Shown: piece by piece, positions 1 to 5,341 of the stretch
Position numbering within the stretch: the first letter of the stretch is position 1
How the letters are laid out: each line of letters starts with the position of its first letter
Made by a program: the position numbers and the translations under genes
The notes under the pieces: generated by a model
Database searches by the model: none
What the model was told of the DNA's origin: nothing
Seen by the model: the letters and a program-made list of their open reading frames with translations, nothing else
NCBI GenBank assembly: GCA_014379815.1
Contig: JACMLA010000750.1
Span: 1 to 5,341, forward strand
Direction of reading: 5' to 3'
DNA: 5,341 nt
From: Bryobacteraceae bacterium
Lineage (GTDB): Bacteria > Acidobacteriota > Terriglobia > Bryobacterales > Bryobacteraceae

Positions 1-171
1 ATTGGAAATGCCACGCTCTACGCATTTGACGCTGAGAACGGAAAGGAGCTCTTCTCCAGCGGAAAGACCATAAGCAGCTTCACTCACTTCAGTGGACTTG
101 CAATTTCCGAAGGTCGCGTGTACGTCACAACTTTCGACAACACGATCTACGCGTTTGGGCTGGGCCAGTAG
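1..171 (+). CDS. PQQ/BamB-like beta-propeller repeat protein, C-terminal fragment
   Basis: Frame 1 is open from the first base and ends with TAG at 169-171, giving the last 56 residues of a protein that starts outside the window. The fragment carries two copies of the propeller-blade signature of PQQ-type repeats: 'LYAFDAENGKELF' near the beginning and 'GRVYVTTFDNTIYAFG' at the end. In such repeats an aromatic-Ala-Phe/Leu-Asp strand end is followed by a Gly-rich turn and a hydrophobic strand. The second copy lies five residues from the C-terminus, so the propeller closes at the end of the protein with no extra domain. Members of this broad family include outer-membrane assembly scaffolds (BamB) and quinoprotein dehydrogenases. 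The visible part cannot separate these, and no enzymatic residue can be checked. The gene converges on pgm with no spacer. Confidence 0.8.
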   Translation: MGNATLYAFDAENGKELFSSGKTISSFTHFSGLAISEGRVYVTTFDNTIYAFGLGQ

Positions 172-1824
172 CTAGCTTGTAGTCTGATCGAAAACTCTTT
201 CGATAAGCTGGCGGGCCTCGTCCTGAATCTGCTTCAAGTGATCGGGGCCGGCAAAGCTCTCGGCGTAGATCTTGTATACGTTTTCCGTACCTGAGGGCCG
301 CGCAGCGAACCAGCCTCTCTTGGTGACAACTTTGAGCCCTCCAATAGAAGCACCGTTGGCTGGAGCGGTCGTTAACTTAGCTTCGATTAGGTCGCCCGCC
401 AGTTCATCCGCATTTAGTTGCTCGGGGTTCAGGCTCGCGAGCAGTTCCTTTTGATCAGGAGTAGCAGGTGCGTCGACCCGGGCGTAGATGGGTTCTCCGA
501 AATCAGAGGTCAGATCCCGGTAAAGCTGTGATGGATCTTTGCCCGTGCTGGCAGTCATTTCGGCACTGAGAAGCCCGAGTATCAGGCCGTCCTTGTCAGT
601 GCTCCAGACCCCGCCATCTTTTCGCAGAAACGATGCTCCGGCGCTCTCTTCTCCCCCGAAGCCAAGGGAGCCATCCTGCAGTCCGCTCACAAACCATTTG
701 AAGCCTACGGGTACCTCATAAAGTCTGCGGCCAAGACTTGCCGCGACACGATCGATCATGCTGCTGCTGACCAAAGTCTTCCCGATGCCTGAGTCATTCC
801 GCCATCCCGGGCGGTTACGAAACAGATATGCGATCGCAACGGCAAGGTAATGATTGGAGTTCAGGAGTCCTGCGGACTTCGTCACGATGCCGTGCCGGTC
901 GTGGTCGGTGTCGCAAGCGAAGGTCACGTCGAAACGTTCACGCTGCTCAATCACGCCCGCCATCGAGTACGGAGACGAGCAATCCATGCGGACGCGTCCG
1001 TCCCAGTCCAAGGTCATGAACCGAAAAGTCGGATCGACGACTTCATTGAGGACATGCAGCCCCAAACGGTACCGGTCTTCGATCCGCGACCAATACGCCA
1101 CCCCAGCGCCACCCAGCGGGTCGACAGCTAAGCGAAGACCACTCCCTTTAATGACTTCAAGGTCAAGAACTGCGGCCAGATCGTCGACGTACTCGGAAAC
1201 GTAATCGTGACGATGTGTGGTGTCTTTAGCCAGGGCCTGTTTCAGGCTCGTCCGTTTTACCCGGTCGAGCTCTTCGCCCAGCAGGTCATTGGCAAGGTTT
1301 TCAATCTTGCGTGTGACTGCGGTGTCGGCCGGGCCGCCCGATGTTGGATTGTACTTAAATCCGCCGTCTTCGGGAGGATTGTGTGATGGCGTAATCACGA
1401 TGCCATCGGCGAGGCCCGATTTGCGTGACTGATTGTATTGCAGAATGGCGTGTGACAGTGCGGGAGTTGGCGTATAGCCGAGTTCGGCGTCTACCATCAC
1501 TTCCACACTGTTGCCGGCGAGAACCTCCAGAGCGCTTGCAAATGCGGGCTCTGAGAGCGCGTGCGTATCCTTAGCAAGGAATAGTGGCCCATCAATTCCT
1601 GCATCCTTGCGGTAATTACAAATCGCCTGAGTGATGGCAAGAATGTGCGCCTCATTGAAGGACTCGGAGAAGGCGGATCCGCGGTGGCCGGAGGTTCCGA
1701 ACGAGACGCGGTGCTCCCGGATTGTAGGATCGGGCCGTCCCGAGTAATACGCCGTGATTAGCCTCGGAATATCAGTAAGCTGAGAAGGTTTAGGGAGTAA
1801 CCCTGCTTCGGGATGAATTGGCAT
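172..1824 (-). CDS. pgm: Alpha-D-glucose-specific phosphoglucomutase
   Basis: The 550-residue product matches the length of the bacterial Pgm family (E. coli Pgm is about 546). The enzyme interconverts glucose-1-phosphate and glucose-6-phosphate in the cytoplasm through a phosphoserine, linking glycolysis to glycogen, trehalose and nucleotide-sugar synthesis. All four family signatures are present and in order. The catalytic loop TPSHNP has the phospho-accepting Ser147. The metal loop DTDHDRHG has Asp305, Asp307 and Asp309. The sugar-specificity loop GFGGEESAG spans about 388-396. The phosphate-binding loop RPSGTEN spans 509-515. The N-terminal FGTSGHRG motif (about 42-49) is also typical of this subfamily rather than of PMM/PGM or GlmM. 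The start is ATG at 1822-1824. No purine-rich ribosome-binding site precedes it, but the upstream zinc-ribbon gene stops only 9 bases before, so translation is probably coupled. The stop abuts the convergent propeller gene. Nothing looks truncated. Confidence 0.96.
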   Translation of the reverse strand: MPIHPEAGLLPKPSQLTDIPRLITAYYSGRPDPTIREHRVSFGTSGHRGSAFSESFNEAHILAITQAICNYRKDAGIDGPLFLAKDTHALSEPAFASALEVLAGNSVEVMVDAELGYTPTPALSHAILQYNQSRKSGLADGIVITPSHNPPEDGGFKYNPTSGGPADTAVTRKIENLANDLLGEELDRVKRTSLKQALAKDTTHRHDYVSEYVDDLAAVLDLEVIKGSGLRLAVDPLGGAGVAYWSRIEDRYRLGLHVLNEVVDPTFRFMTLDWDGRVRMDCSSPYSMAGVIEQRERFDVTFACDTDHDRHGIVTKSAGLLNSNHYLAVAIAYLFRNRPGWRNDSGIGKTLVSSSMIDRVAASLGRRLYEVPVGFKWFVSGLQDGSLGFGGEESAGASFLRKDGGVWSTDKDGLILGLLSAEMTASTGKDPSQLYRDLTSDFGEPIYARVDAPATPDQKELLASLNPEQLNADELAGDLIEAKLTTAPANGASIGGLKVVTKRGWFAARPSGTENVYKIYAESFAGPDHLKQIQDEARQLIERVFDQTTS

Positions 1825-1833
1825 GCTGAGGAG

Positions 1834-2187
1834 TCAGGCTTTACGGGAGCGGGCTTTGCCGGCTTTGGTAGCCGTTGCCTCCGTCTCTGCAACTACCACA
1901 TCGGGAACCGCCTCAGCCTCTGCAGATACGGGAGCCTCGACCTCAGCCAGCAGAGCGTCAACTCCCGCTTCAGGGTTCTCGCGGGCAGCCGCCGCGAGAA
2001 GCTCGGCTTTCTTCAGATCCTTACGGGAAGGTGGGGCAATTTCACGAAGGTAAAGATGTTCGTGATAGCAGGACCGGCAGCGCACCTTGGCGACCTCACC
2101 CTCCATCAGAGAGACCACTGAGTGGTTGGTCAAGCGTCGGCACTTGATGCAGTAGTCATCGATTACATCACCGAGTCGAGTTTCCAT
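1834..2187 (-). CDS. Small zinc-ribbon-like protein with Ala/Glu-rich tail
   Basis: This 117-residue protein has two CxxC pairs, Cys13/Cys16 and Cys37/Cys40, separated by 20 residues. The arrangement is typical of a four-cysteine zinc ribbon, and His22, His42 and His44 lie nearby. The N-terminal ~50 residues (start METRLGDVIDDYC) look like a conserved small zinc-ribbon protein that I associate with Acidobacteriota, although no function is known to me. Residues 60-105 are rich in Ala, Glu and Val and probably disordered or helical. The last ten residues are basic (KAGKARSRKA), which could contact nucleic acid. The ATG at 2185-2187 is preceded by a GAGG about 14 bases upstream, a long spacing. 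The gene is first of an apparent two-gene unit with pgm, 9 bases downstream. Whether it acts on pgm or is only co-transcribed cannot be told. A role in transcription or translation is speculative. Confidence 0.82.
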   Translation of the reverse strand: METRLGDVIDDYCIKCRRLTNHSVVSLMEGEVAKVRCRSCYHEHLYLREIAPPSRKDLKKAELLAAAARENPEAGVDALLAEVEAPVSAEAEAVPDVVVAETEATATKAGKARSRKA

Positions 2188-2208
2188 GGTCGATGATCTT
2201 GCCTCAGA

Positions 2209-2214
2209 AGTATA
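2209..2214 (-). promoter_or_regulatory. Candidate -10 element for the zinc-ribbon/pgm unit
   Basis: On the - strand the hexamer TATACT (5 of 6 matches to TATAAT) lies 21 bases before the zinc-ribbon start codon. No good -35 hexamer sits at 16-18 bp; the closest likeness, TTGTGA, is about 24 bp away. Transcription from here would give a leader of only about 15 bases, overlapping the GAGG at 2202-2205. This is a weak prediction, and a different sigma factor or a site further upstream is possible. Confidence 0.25.
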
Positions 2215-2287
2215 GCAGGGACGGAGCTCCGCAGACTTTCACAACTCCCGAATCCGTGTCCTCGTTTGGCTTGGTAATAAAAACATT

Positions 2288-2316
2288 TTGGCATGGAAAC
2301 GTCATGAAGCTCTGAT
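2288..2316 (+). promoter_or_regulatory. Candidate sigma-70-like promoter for the Tat-protein/GH43/PBP unit
   Basis: TTGGCA at 2288-2293 (5 of 6 matches to TTGACA) is followed by a 17-bp spacer and TCTGAT at 2311-2316 (4 of 6 matches to TATAAT). The site lies in the divergent intergenic region, 38 bp before the first possible start codon (2355), which would give a leader of roughly 30-50 bases. Position and spacing are right, but the -10 match is poor, so this is only a candidate. Confidence 0.3.
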
Positions 2317-2354
2317 GCGGCTGCAACCGATATTTGTAACAATTCTGGCCAGAG

Positions 2355-3287
2355 GTGTTCTCACATACGGTGCTCACCAGACGCGGCCTGCTCAAGCTGA
2401 TCCCGGTTGTTCCGTTTGGAACATGGCTTTCCCGGGTGTCTGCCATGTCTCCGCTCGACCGCATCGCTGCTGCGTATCCAGCAAATGCTGTCGAGACCAG
2501 GACTCGTCACTACCGGGCGGACTGCCAGGTCTCGTTTCTCGGTGTGACGGTGTTTTCACGCACTCATGTCGGCTCCGCAAACATTGACGTCAGGGAAGGC
2601 GCTACGTCGAACCACGCGCGCACAATCGGATTAACGTTTCAGGCAGGCTCGCTGCCGGATCGGGCCAGGGGGCTGAACCGCCTTGGCTTCATTGAGGAGT
2701 TTGTTGTCGAGCAGAAAGATGGAGCCATTGAATCCGCGTATTTTGGTTTCATGACTTCTTCGACGGAGAAGAACATGGAGCAGGCCCACGCTGCTCTTGG
2801 GCCGGGCGGCACCGAAGAAGTGCCTTATACCGCCGTGGAAGGCGCAGCGACGCAGACCAAATCGCAATACGAGCTATACCAGATGACGTTTCCGTCTGAC
2901 TGGAACTACAGCCGTTGCACGGAAATCGTCGGTGAAGTTCGGCAGACTCTGGCGAAGAAGGCACTGAAGCCCGCCCGAGCTGAGTCCGCAGCAAAAGGCC
3001 TGCCCCCCCGGACATTTTTGTATGTTGTTCGTGAAGCCATGCGGTCCAAACAATCCCAGATTCGGAGCGCGTTTTTGTACAACGGCACAGGCTTTCGTCT
3101 GGATGTGGAGAAAGCGCACGACTCTAAAAAAGGCTTGATGCGGCTTAACGGTGCGATCGTGAACGCGAAGACCGGGTCTAAAGTACCGTTTCGCCTCTGG
3201 TTCGAAGAAGGGGGGCATCTGCCTCTCCGGTTTGAGTACCGGCCCCGACCTTACCTGAATCTGGTTTTTGAGCATCAGGAAGCTTAG
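2355..3287 (+). CDS. Unrecognised exported protein with twin-arginine signal peptide
   Basis: The 310-residue product has a clear Tat signal. TRRGLLK (residues 8-14) fits the S/T-R-R-x-F/L-L-K consensus, followed by the hydrophobic stretch LIPVVPFGTWL and a V-S-A signal-peptidase site ending at residue 30. The mature part, about 280 residues, is soluble-looking, with alternating hydrophobic/polar strands at both ends, for example YRADCQVSFLGVTVF (about 53-67) and LRFEYRPRPYLNLVFEH (about 291-307). This suggests a beta-rich fold, loosely reminiscent of DUF3108-type periplasmic proteins; the likeness is from memory and weak. The two cysteines (57 and 188) could form a disulfide or bind a ligand. 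The start is uncertain. GTG 2355 is the outermost possible start. GTG 2370 would place the arginine pair at residues 4-5 and has AGAGGTG 12 bases upstream as a possible ribosome-binding site. The gene is first in the rightward group and GH43 follows after 44 bp. Function is unknown. Confidence 0.8.
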   Translation: MFSHTVLTRRGLLKLIPVVPFGTWLSRVSAMSPLDRIAAAYPANAVETRTRHYRADCQVSFLGVTVFSRTHVGSANIDVREGATSNHARTIGLTFQAGSLPDRARGLNRLGFIEEFVVEQKDGAIESAYFGFMTSSTEKNMEQAHAALGPGGTEEVPYTAVEGAATQTKSQYELYQMTFPSDWNYSRCTEIVGEVRQTLAKKALKPARAESAAKGLPPRTFLYVVREAMRSKQSQIRSAFLYNGTGFRLDVEKAHDSKKGLMRLNGAIVNAKTGSKVPFRLWFEEGGHLPLRFEYRPRPYLNLVFEHQEA

Positions 3288-3316
3288 CGACGGCAAGTTA
3301 CAATGCAGACCCGGAG

Positions 3317-3334
3317 CACGTCTGTTCAGACGTG
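3317..3334. promoter_or_regulatory. 18-bp perfect inverted repeat overlapping the GH43 start codon
   Basis: The sequence CACGTCTG-TT-CAGACGTG has exact 8-bp complementary arms around a 2-bp centre. The final GTG of the right arm is the start codon of the GH43 gene. As DNA it has the size and symmetry of a dimeric-repressor operator. As RNA it can form a 7-bp stem with a GUUC loop that would pair the start codon, just downstream of the weak GGAG at 3313-3316. No U-tract follows, so it does not look like an intrinsic terminator. The symmetry is seen directly; a regulatory role is inferred. Confidence 0.5.
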
Positions 3335-4285
3335 TCCAGTGATCCCTACTCACAGCCGGTTTACGATCGAAACTTCGCTGATCCATTTGTCTGGTTGTAT
3401 GAGGGCCAGTACTATGCGATCGGGACGGGAAACACCCAACTTAAAACCGCTGACGGAGTCCCTGGCGTCTTTCAGGTACTGACTTCACCCAATTTGCTCC
3501 ACTGGACCCCGCTCTCTGCTGCCCTCGAGCAGCTTCCACCAGAGTTTGGGCACACCTATTGGGCGCCGGAAGTAGCATGGGCCGAGGGTCGGTTCTGGCT
3601 TTACTATTCAGTAGGCTGGGACGATCGGGGGCACAGCATCCGGGTCGCTTCCAGCACGCGGCCAGACGGCCCCTATCGCGATTCCGGAGTCGCGCTAACG
3701 ACCCCGTTCACCTGCCCTTTTGCCATCGACGCCTCGCCTTTTCAGGACGAGAACGGAGACTGGTTCCTGTTCTACGCGCGGGACTTTCTCGATCAATCAG
3801 GAGGGTTCCGGGCCGGAACCGGAATCGTCGTCGATCGGTTGGTCGGTATGACCGCACTCGCTGGCAAGGAACGCGTCGTTACCCGCGCACAGTTCGACTG
3901 GCAGCTCTTCCTGGGTAACCGCATTATGTATGGCAATCACTACGACTGGCATACGGTCGAGGGCCCGTGTGTGAAGAAACGAATGGGCCGCTACTGGTGC
4001 TTCTTCAGTACCGGCCGGTGGGAAAACGAAACCTATGGTGTTGACTGGGCCGTCTCGGATGGTATCGCCGGACCGTGGAAGTTCGATGGCGTGGATTCAG
4101 GCCCGCGGCTGCTTCGCTCAACACCCGGGCTAATTGTGGGCCCCGGACACAACAGCGTAGTGACTGGCCCTGACGGCGACACCGACTACATCGTGTATCA
4201 CGCGTGGGACCCGGGGATGACCAGCAGACGTATGTTTGTCCATCCGCTTCGCTGGATGCCCGATGGCCCGCGTCTGAGACAATGA
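3332..4285 (+). CDS. Glycoside hydrolase family 43 protein (arabinanase/xylosidase-like)
   Basis: The 317-residue product is a single five-bladed beta-propeller domain of GH43. The three family carboxylates are in order: Asp17 in FADPFV (general base), Asp133 in AIDASPF (pKa modulator) and Glu210 in TVEGPCV (general acid). Also present are YWAPEV (about 76-81) and GPGHN with His273, the position of the metal-binding histidine in the propeller centre. The family cleaves arabinose- or xylose-containing glycans; the exact substrate cannot be read from motifs. The catalytic domain begins almost at residue 1 with no signal peptide, so a cytoplasmic enzyme acting on imported oligosaccharides is inferred. 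GTG 3332 is the only usable start: an in-frame stop lies at 3269-3271, and no ATG, GTG or TTG occurs between it and 3332. Its nearest ribosome-binding-like sequence, CGGAG (3312-3316), is 15 bases away, which is poor. The gene ends 12 bp before the peptidoglycan synthase gene. Confidence 0.93.
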   Translation: MSSDPYSQPVYDRNFADPFVWLYEGQYYAIGTGNTQLKTADGVPGVFQVLTSPNLLHWTPLSAALEQLPPEFGHTYWAPEVAWAEGRFWLYYSVGWDDRGHSIRVASSTRPDGPYRDSGVALTTPFTCPFAIDASPFQDENGDWFLFYARDFLDQSGGFRAGTGIVVDRLVGMTALAGKERVVTRAQFDWQLFLGNRIMYGNHYDWHTVEGPCVKKRMGRYWCFFSTGRWENETYGVDWAVSDGIAGPWKFDGVDSGPRLLRSTPGLIVGPGHNSVVTGPDGDTDYIVYHAWDPGMTSRRMFVHPLRWMPDGPRLRQ

Positions 4286-4287
4286 GG
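4284..4287 (+). promoter_or_regulatory. Ribosome-binding site overlapping the GH43 stop codon
   Basis: GAGG, 10 bases before GTG 4298, shares its first two bases with the TGA stop of GH43 (4283-4285). It supports GTG 4298 as the start of the peptidoglycan synthase and suggests that ribosomes ending GH43 can re-initiate there. Confidence 0.55.
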
Positions 4288-4297
4288 CTGACATAAC

Positions 4298-5341
4298 GTG
4301 GCAGTTCGTATTCAGGTACCCAGGAAGGCCGCTTTCGTAAGATTCCTTTTGAATCCGTGGGGACGTGCTTTTCTCATCCTCTTCATTCTCATCAACACGA
4401 TTGCCCTGCTGACGTTCACGTTTTACTACAGTAAGTACGCAAAACTGATCGAGAAGAAGCTACTGGCAGGCCCGTTTGCCAATACTTCCATGCTGTTTGC
4501 AGCTCCTCAGGTAGTAATGGTTGGCGACGCGATTGAGCCCGGAGATCTTGCTCTGGCTCTGCGTCGCAGTGGGTACGCGGACTCCCGGGGCAATACGCGA
4601 ATGGGCTGGTACAACCAGCGGCCTGACGGGATCGAAATCTTCCCGGGTCCCGACAGCTATTTTGACAATGAAGAAGCCGTCGTGAAGGTAAACGCCGGTA
4701 AAGTTAGTCAGATTATTGCGCTCCGCGATAACACCGAGCGCACTCAGTATCTGATCGAACCTCAGCTGATTACCAACCTGTTTGACAGGTCGCGCGAAAA
4801 GCGCCGCATTATCAGGTTTGAGGATCTTCCCAAGACTTTGATCAACGCTGTAGTCTCTGGCGAAGACAAACGATTCTTTCAGCACTCGGGCTTCGACCCT
4901 CTCCGCATTATCAAAGCGGCGTACGTTGATTTTAAGGAAGGACGGCGTGCTCAGGGCGCATCAACGTTAAGCATGCAGCTGGCGCGAAGTTTTTGGCTGA
5001 CGCCTGAGAAGACAATTCAGCGGAAATTTGCCGAGACCATGATTACGCTCCATCTGGAGCAGAAGTTGTCGAAGGAAAAGATCTTCGAGTATTATGCCAA
5101 CCAGGTTGACCTTGGGCGGCGCGGCAGCTTTGCGATCCGGGGATTTGCTGAAGCCGCCCAGCAGTATTTCGGCAAGGATGTCCGCGACCTCACCGTGCCC
5201 GAGGCTGCCACGCTTGCGGGCCTGATCCAAAGACCCAGTTACACGAATCCGGTCAAGTGGCCCGAGAGGGCGAAGGCGCGGCGCAACATCATTCTGATGT
5301 TGATGCGGGAAAACGGGTATATCGGCGACCGTGAGTACGCC
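4298..5341 (+). CDS. Class A penicillin-binding protein (PBP1b-like), N-terminal part with GT51 transglycosylase
   Basis: The frame stays open from GTG 4298 to the window end, giving 348 residues of an unfinished protein. An in-frame TGA at 4289-4291 makes this GTG the first possible start. A short basic N-terminus is followed by one membrane helix (about 24-44), placing the rest in the periplasm. Residues 70-170 resemble the UB2H-type regulatory domain of PBP1b, ending in 'IEPQLITNLF'. The glycosyltransferase-51 domain follows with its ordered motifs: EDKRFFQHSGFD with catalytic Glu189, QGASTLSMQLAR (219-230), RKFAE with Glu246 (242-246), LSKEKIFEYYANQVDLG (257-273), and EAATLAGLIQRPSYTNP (302-318). 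This domain polymerises lipid II into glycan strands. The transpeptidase domain expected of class A PBPs would lie beyond the window and is not seen, so a monofunctional enzyme is not formally excluded. The gene probably shares a transcript with GH43. Confidence 0.92.
   Translation, partial: MAVRIQVPRKAAFVRFLLNPWGRAFLILFILINTIALLTFTFYYSKYAKLIEKKLLAGPFANTSMLFAAPQVVMVGDAIEPGDLALALRRSGYADSRGNTRMGWYNQRPDGIEIFPGPDSYFDNEEAVVKVNAGKVSQIIALRDNTERTQYLIEPQLITNLFDRSREKRRIIRFEDLPKTLINAVVSGEDKRFFQHSGFDPLRIIKAAYVDFKEGRRAQGASTLSMQLARSFWLTPEKTIQRKFAETMITLHLEQKLSKEKIFEYYANQVDLGRRGSFAIRGFAEAAQQYFGKDVRDLTVPEAATLAGLIQRPSYTNPVKWPERAKARRNIILMLMRENGYIGDREYA

Larger units (their letters stand above)
2188..2354. other. 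Divergent intergenic region
   Basis: This 167-bp stretch separates the leftward zinc-ribbon/pgm unit from the rightward three-gene unit, so it must hold promoters for both or be read through. Besides the two weak promoter candidates it contains a short 10-bp palindrome, CGGAGCTCCG (2222-2231), and a small symmetrical TTGTAACAA element (about 2335-2343). Either could occur by chance. No convincing coding sequence, RNA gene or terminator is seen in it. Confidence 0.6.

Noticed and set aside
828..1204. Overlapping + strand open frames of 63-116 codons opposite pgm
   Set aside because: They lie wholly antisense to a gene with intact Pgm motifs and have Arg/Ser-rich, low-complexity translations with no recognisable domain.
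1813..2147. + strand open frames of 76-102 codons opposite the zinc-ribbon gene
   Set aside because: They overlap each other in different frames. The opposite strand has the ordered CxxC pairs and a sensible start, so these are shadows.
2204..2464. 86-codon - strand frame spanning the divergent intergenic region
   Set aside because: It overlaps the Tat signal region antisense, has no domain pattern, and ends right at the promoter-like sequence of the zinc-ribbon gene.
3317..3334. The inverted repeat as an intrinsic terminator for the Tat-protein gene
   Set aside because: No T-tract follows the stem, and the downstream sequence is coding.
2874..3386. 170-codon - strand open frame crossing the Tat-protein and GH43 boundary
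   Set aside because: It is antisense to the start of a clear GH43 domain, its translation has no domain pattern, and no promoter or ribosome-binding site is evident.
3303..3482. ATG 3303 opening a 59-codon frame just before and overlapping the GH43 start
   Set aside because: It has no Shine-Dalgarno and an Arg/Ser/Thr-rich random-looking translation, and it runs out of frame through GH43. A leader-peptide role is conceivable but nothing supports it.
4460..5230. - strand open frames of 141 and 87 codons
   Set aside because: Both are antisense to the GT51 synthase, whose motifs are continuous on the + strand.
1..5341. tRNA/rRNA genes, CRISPR arrays, IS ends or defence-system genes
   Set aside because: I looked for repeat-spacer periodicity, transposase motifs, terminal inverted repeats and tRNA-like arms by eye and found none.

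Overview
This is a mid-GC bacterial chromosomal window (mid-50s percent GC by eye) with six protein genes, two of them cut by the window edges. No RNA gene, CRISPR array, insertion sequence or phage gene is visible. The style suggests an Acidobacteriota-like soil bacterium: a small double-CxxC protein, a PQQ-type propeller protein, a short-n-region Tat signal and frequent GTG starts. This assignment is inferred from memory of similar proteins and was not tested by a search.

Left part (1-2187). The last 56 codons of a PQQ/BamB-like beta-propeller protein enter on the + strand. They end at 171, directly against the stop codon of pgm, which runs on the - strand (172-1824), so the two genes converge with no spacer. 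pgm encodes a full-length phosphoglucomutase with all its active-site motifs intact. Nine bases upstream of it lies the stop codon of a 117-residue zinc-ribbon protein (1834-2187, -). The two are probably co-transcribed, and pgm has no visible ribosome-binding site of its own.

Middle (2188-2354). This is a 167-bp divergent intergenic region with weak promoter-like hexamers in both directions.

Right part (2355-5341, + strand). Three genes lie close together and all start with GTG. They encode an unrecognised protein with a twin-arginine signal peptide, a single-domain GH43 glycoside hydrolase with complete catalytic residues and no signal peptide, and the first 348 residues of a membrane-anchored glycosyltransferase-51 (PBP1b-like) peptidoglycan synthase. 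Spacing is 44 bp, then 12 bp, consistent with one transcription unit. The contents hint at envelope or carbohydrate functions, but no specific pathway linking the three can be shown.

The most notable non-coding signal is an 18-bp perfect inverted repeat (8-bp arms, 2-bp centre, 3317-3334). Its right arm contains the only possible start codon of the GH43 gene. It may be an operator or a start-codon-sequestering RNA hairpin. The genes themselves are mostly ordinary families, and I see no clear new multi-gene system here.
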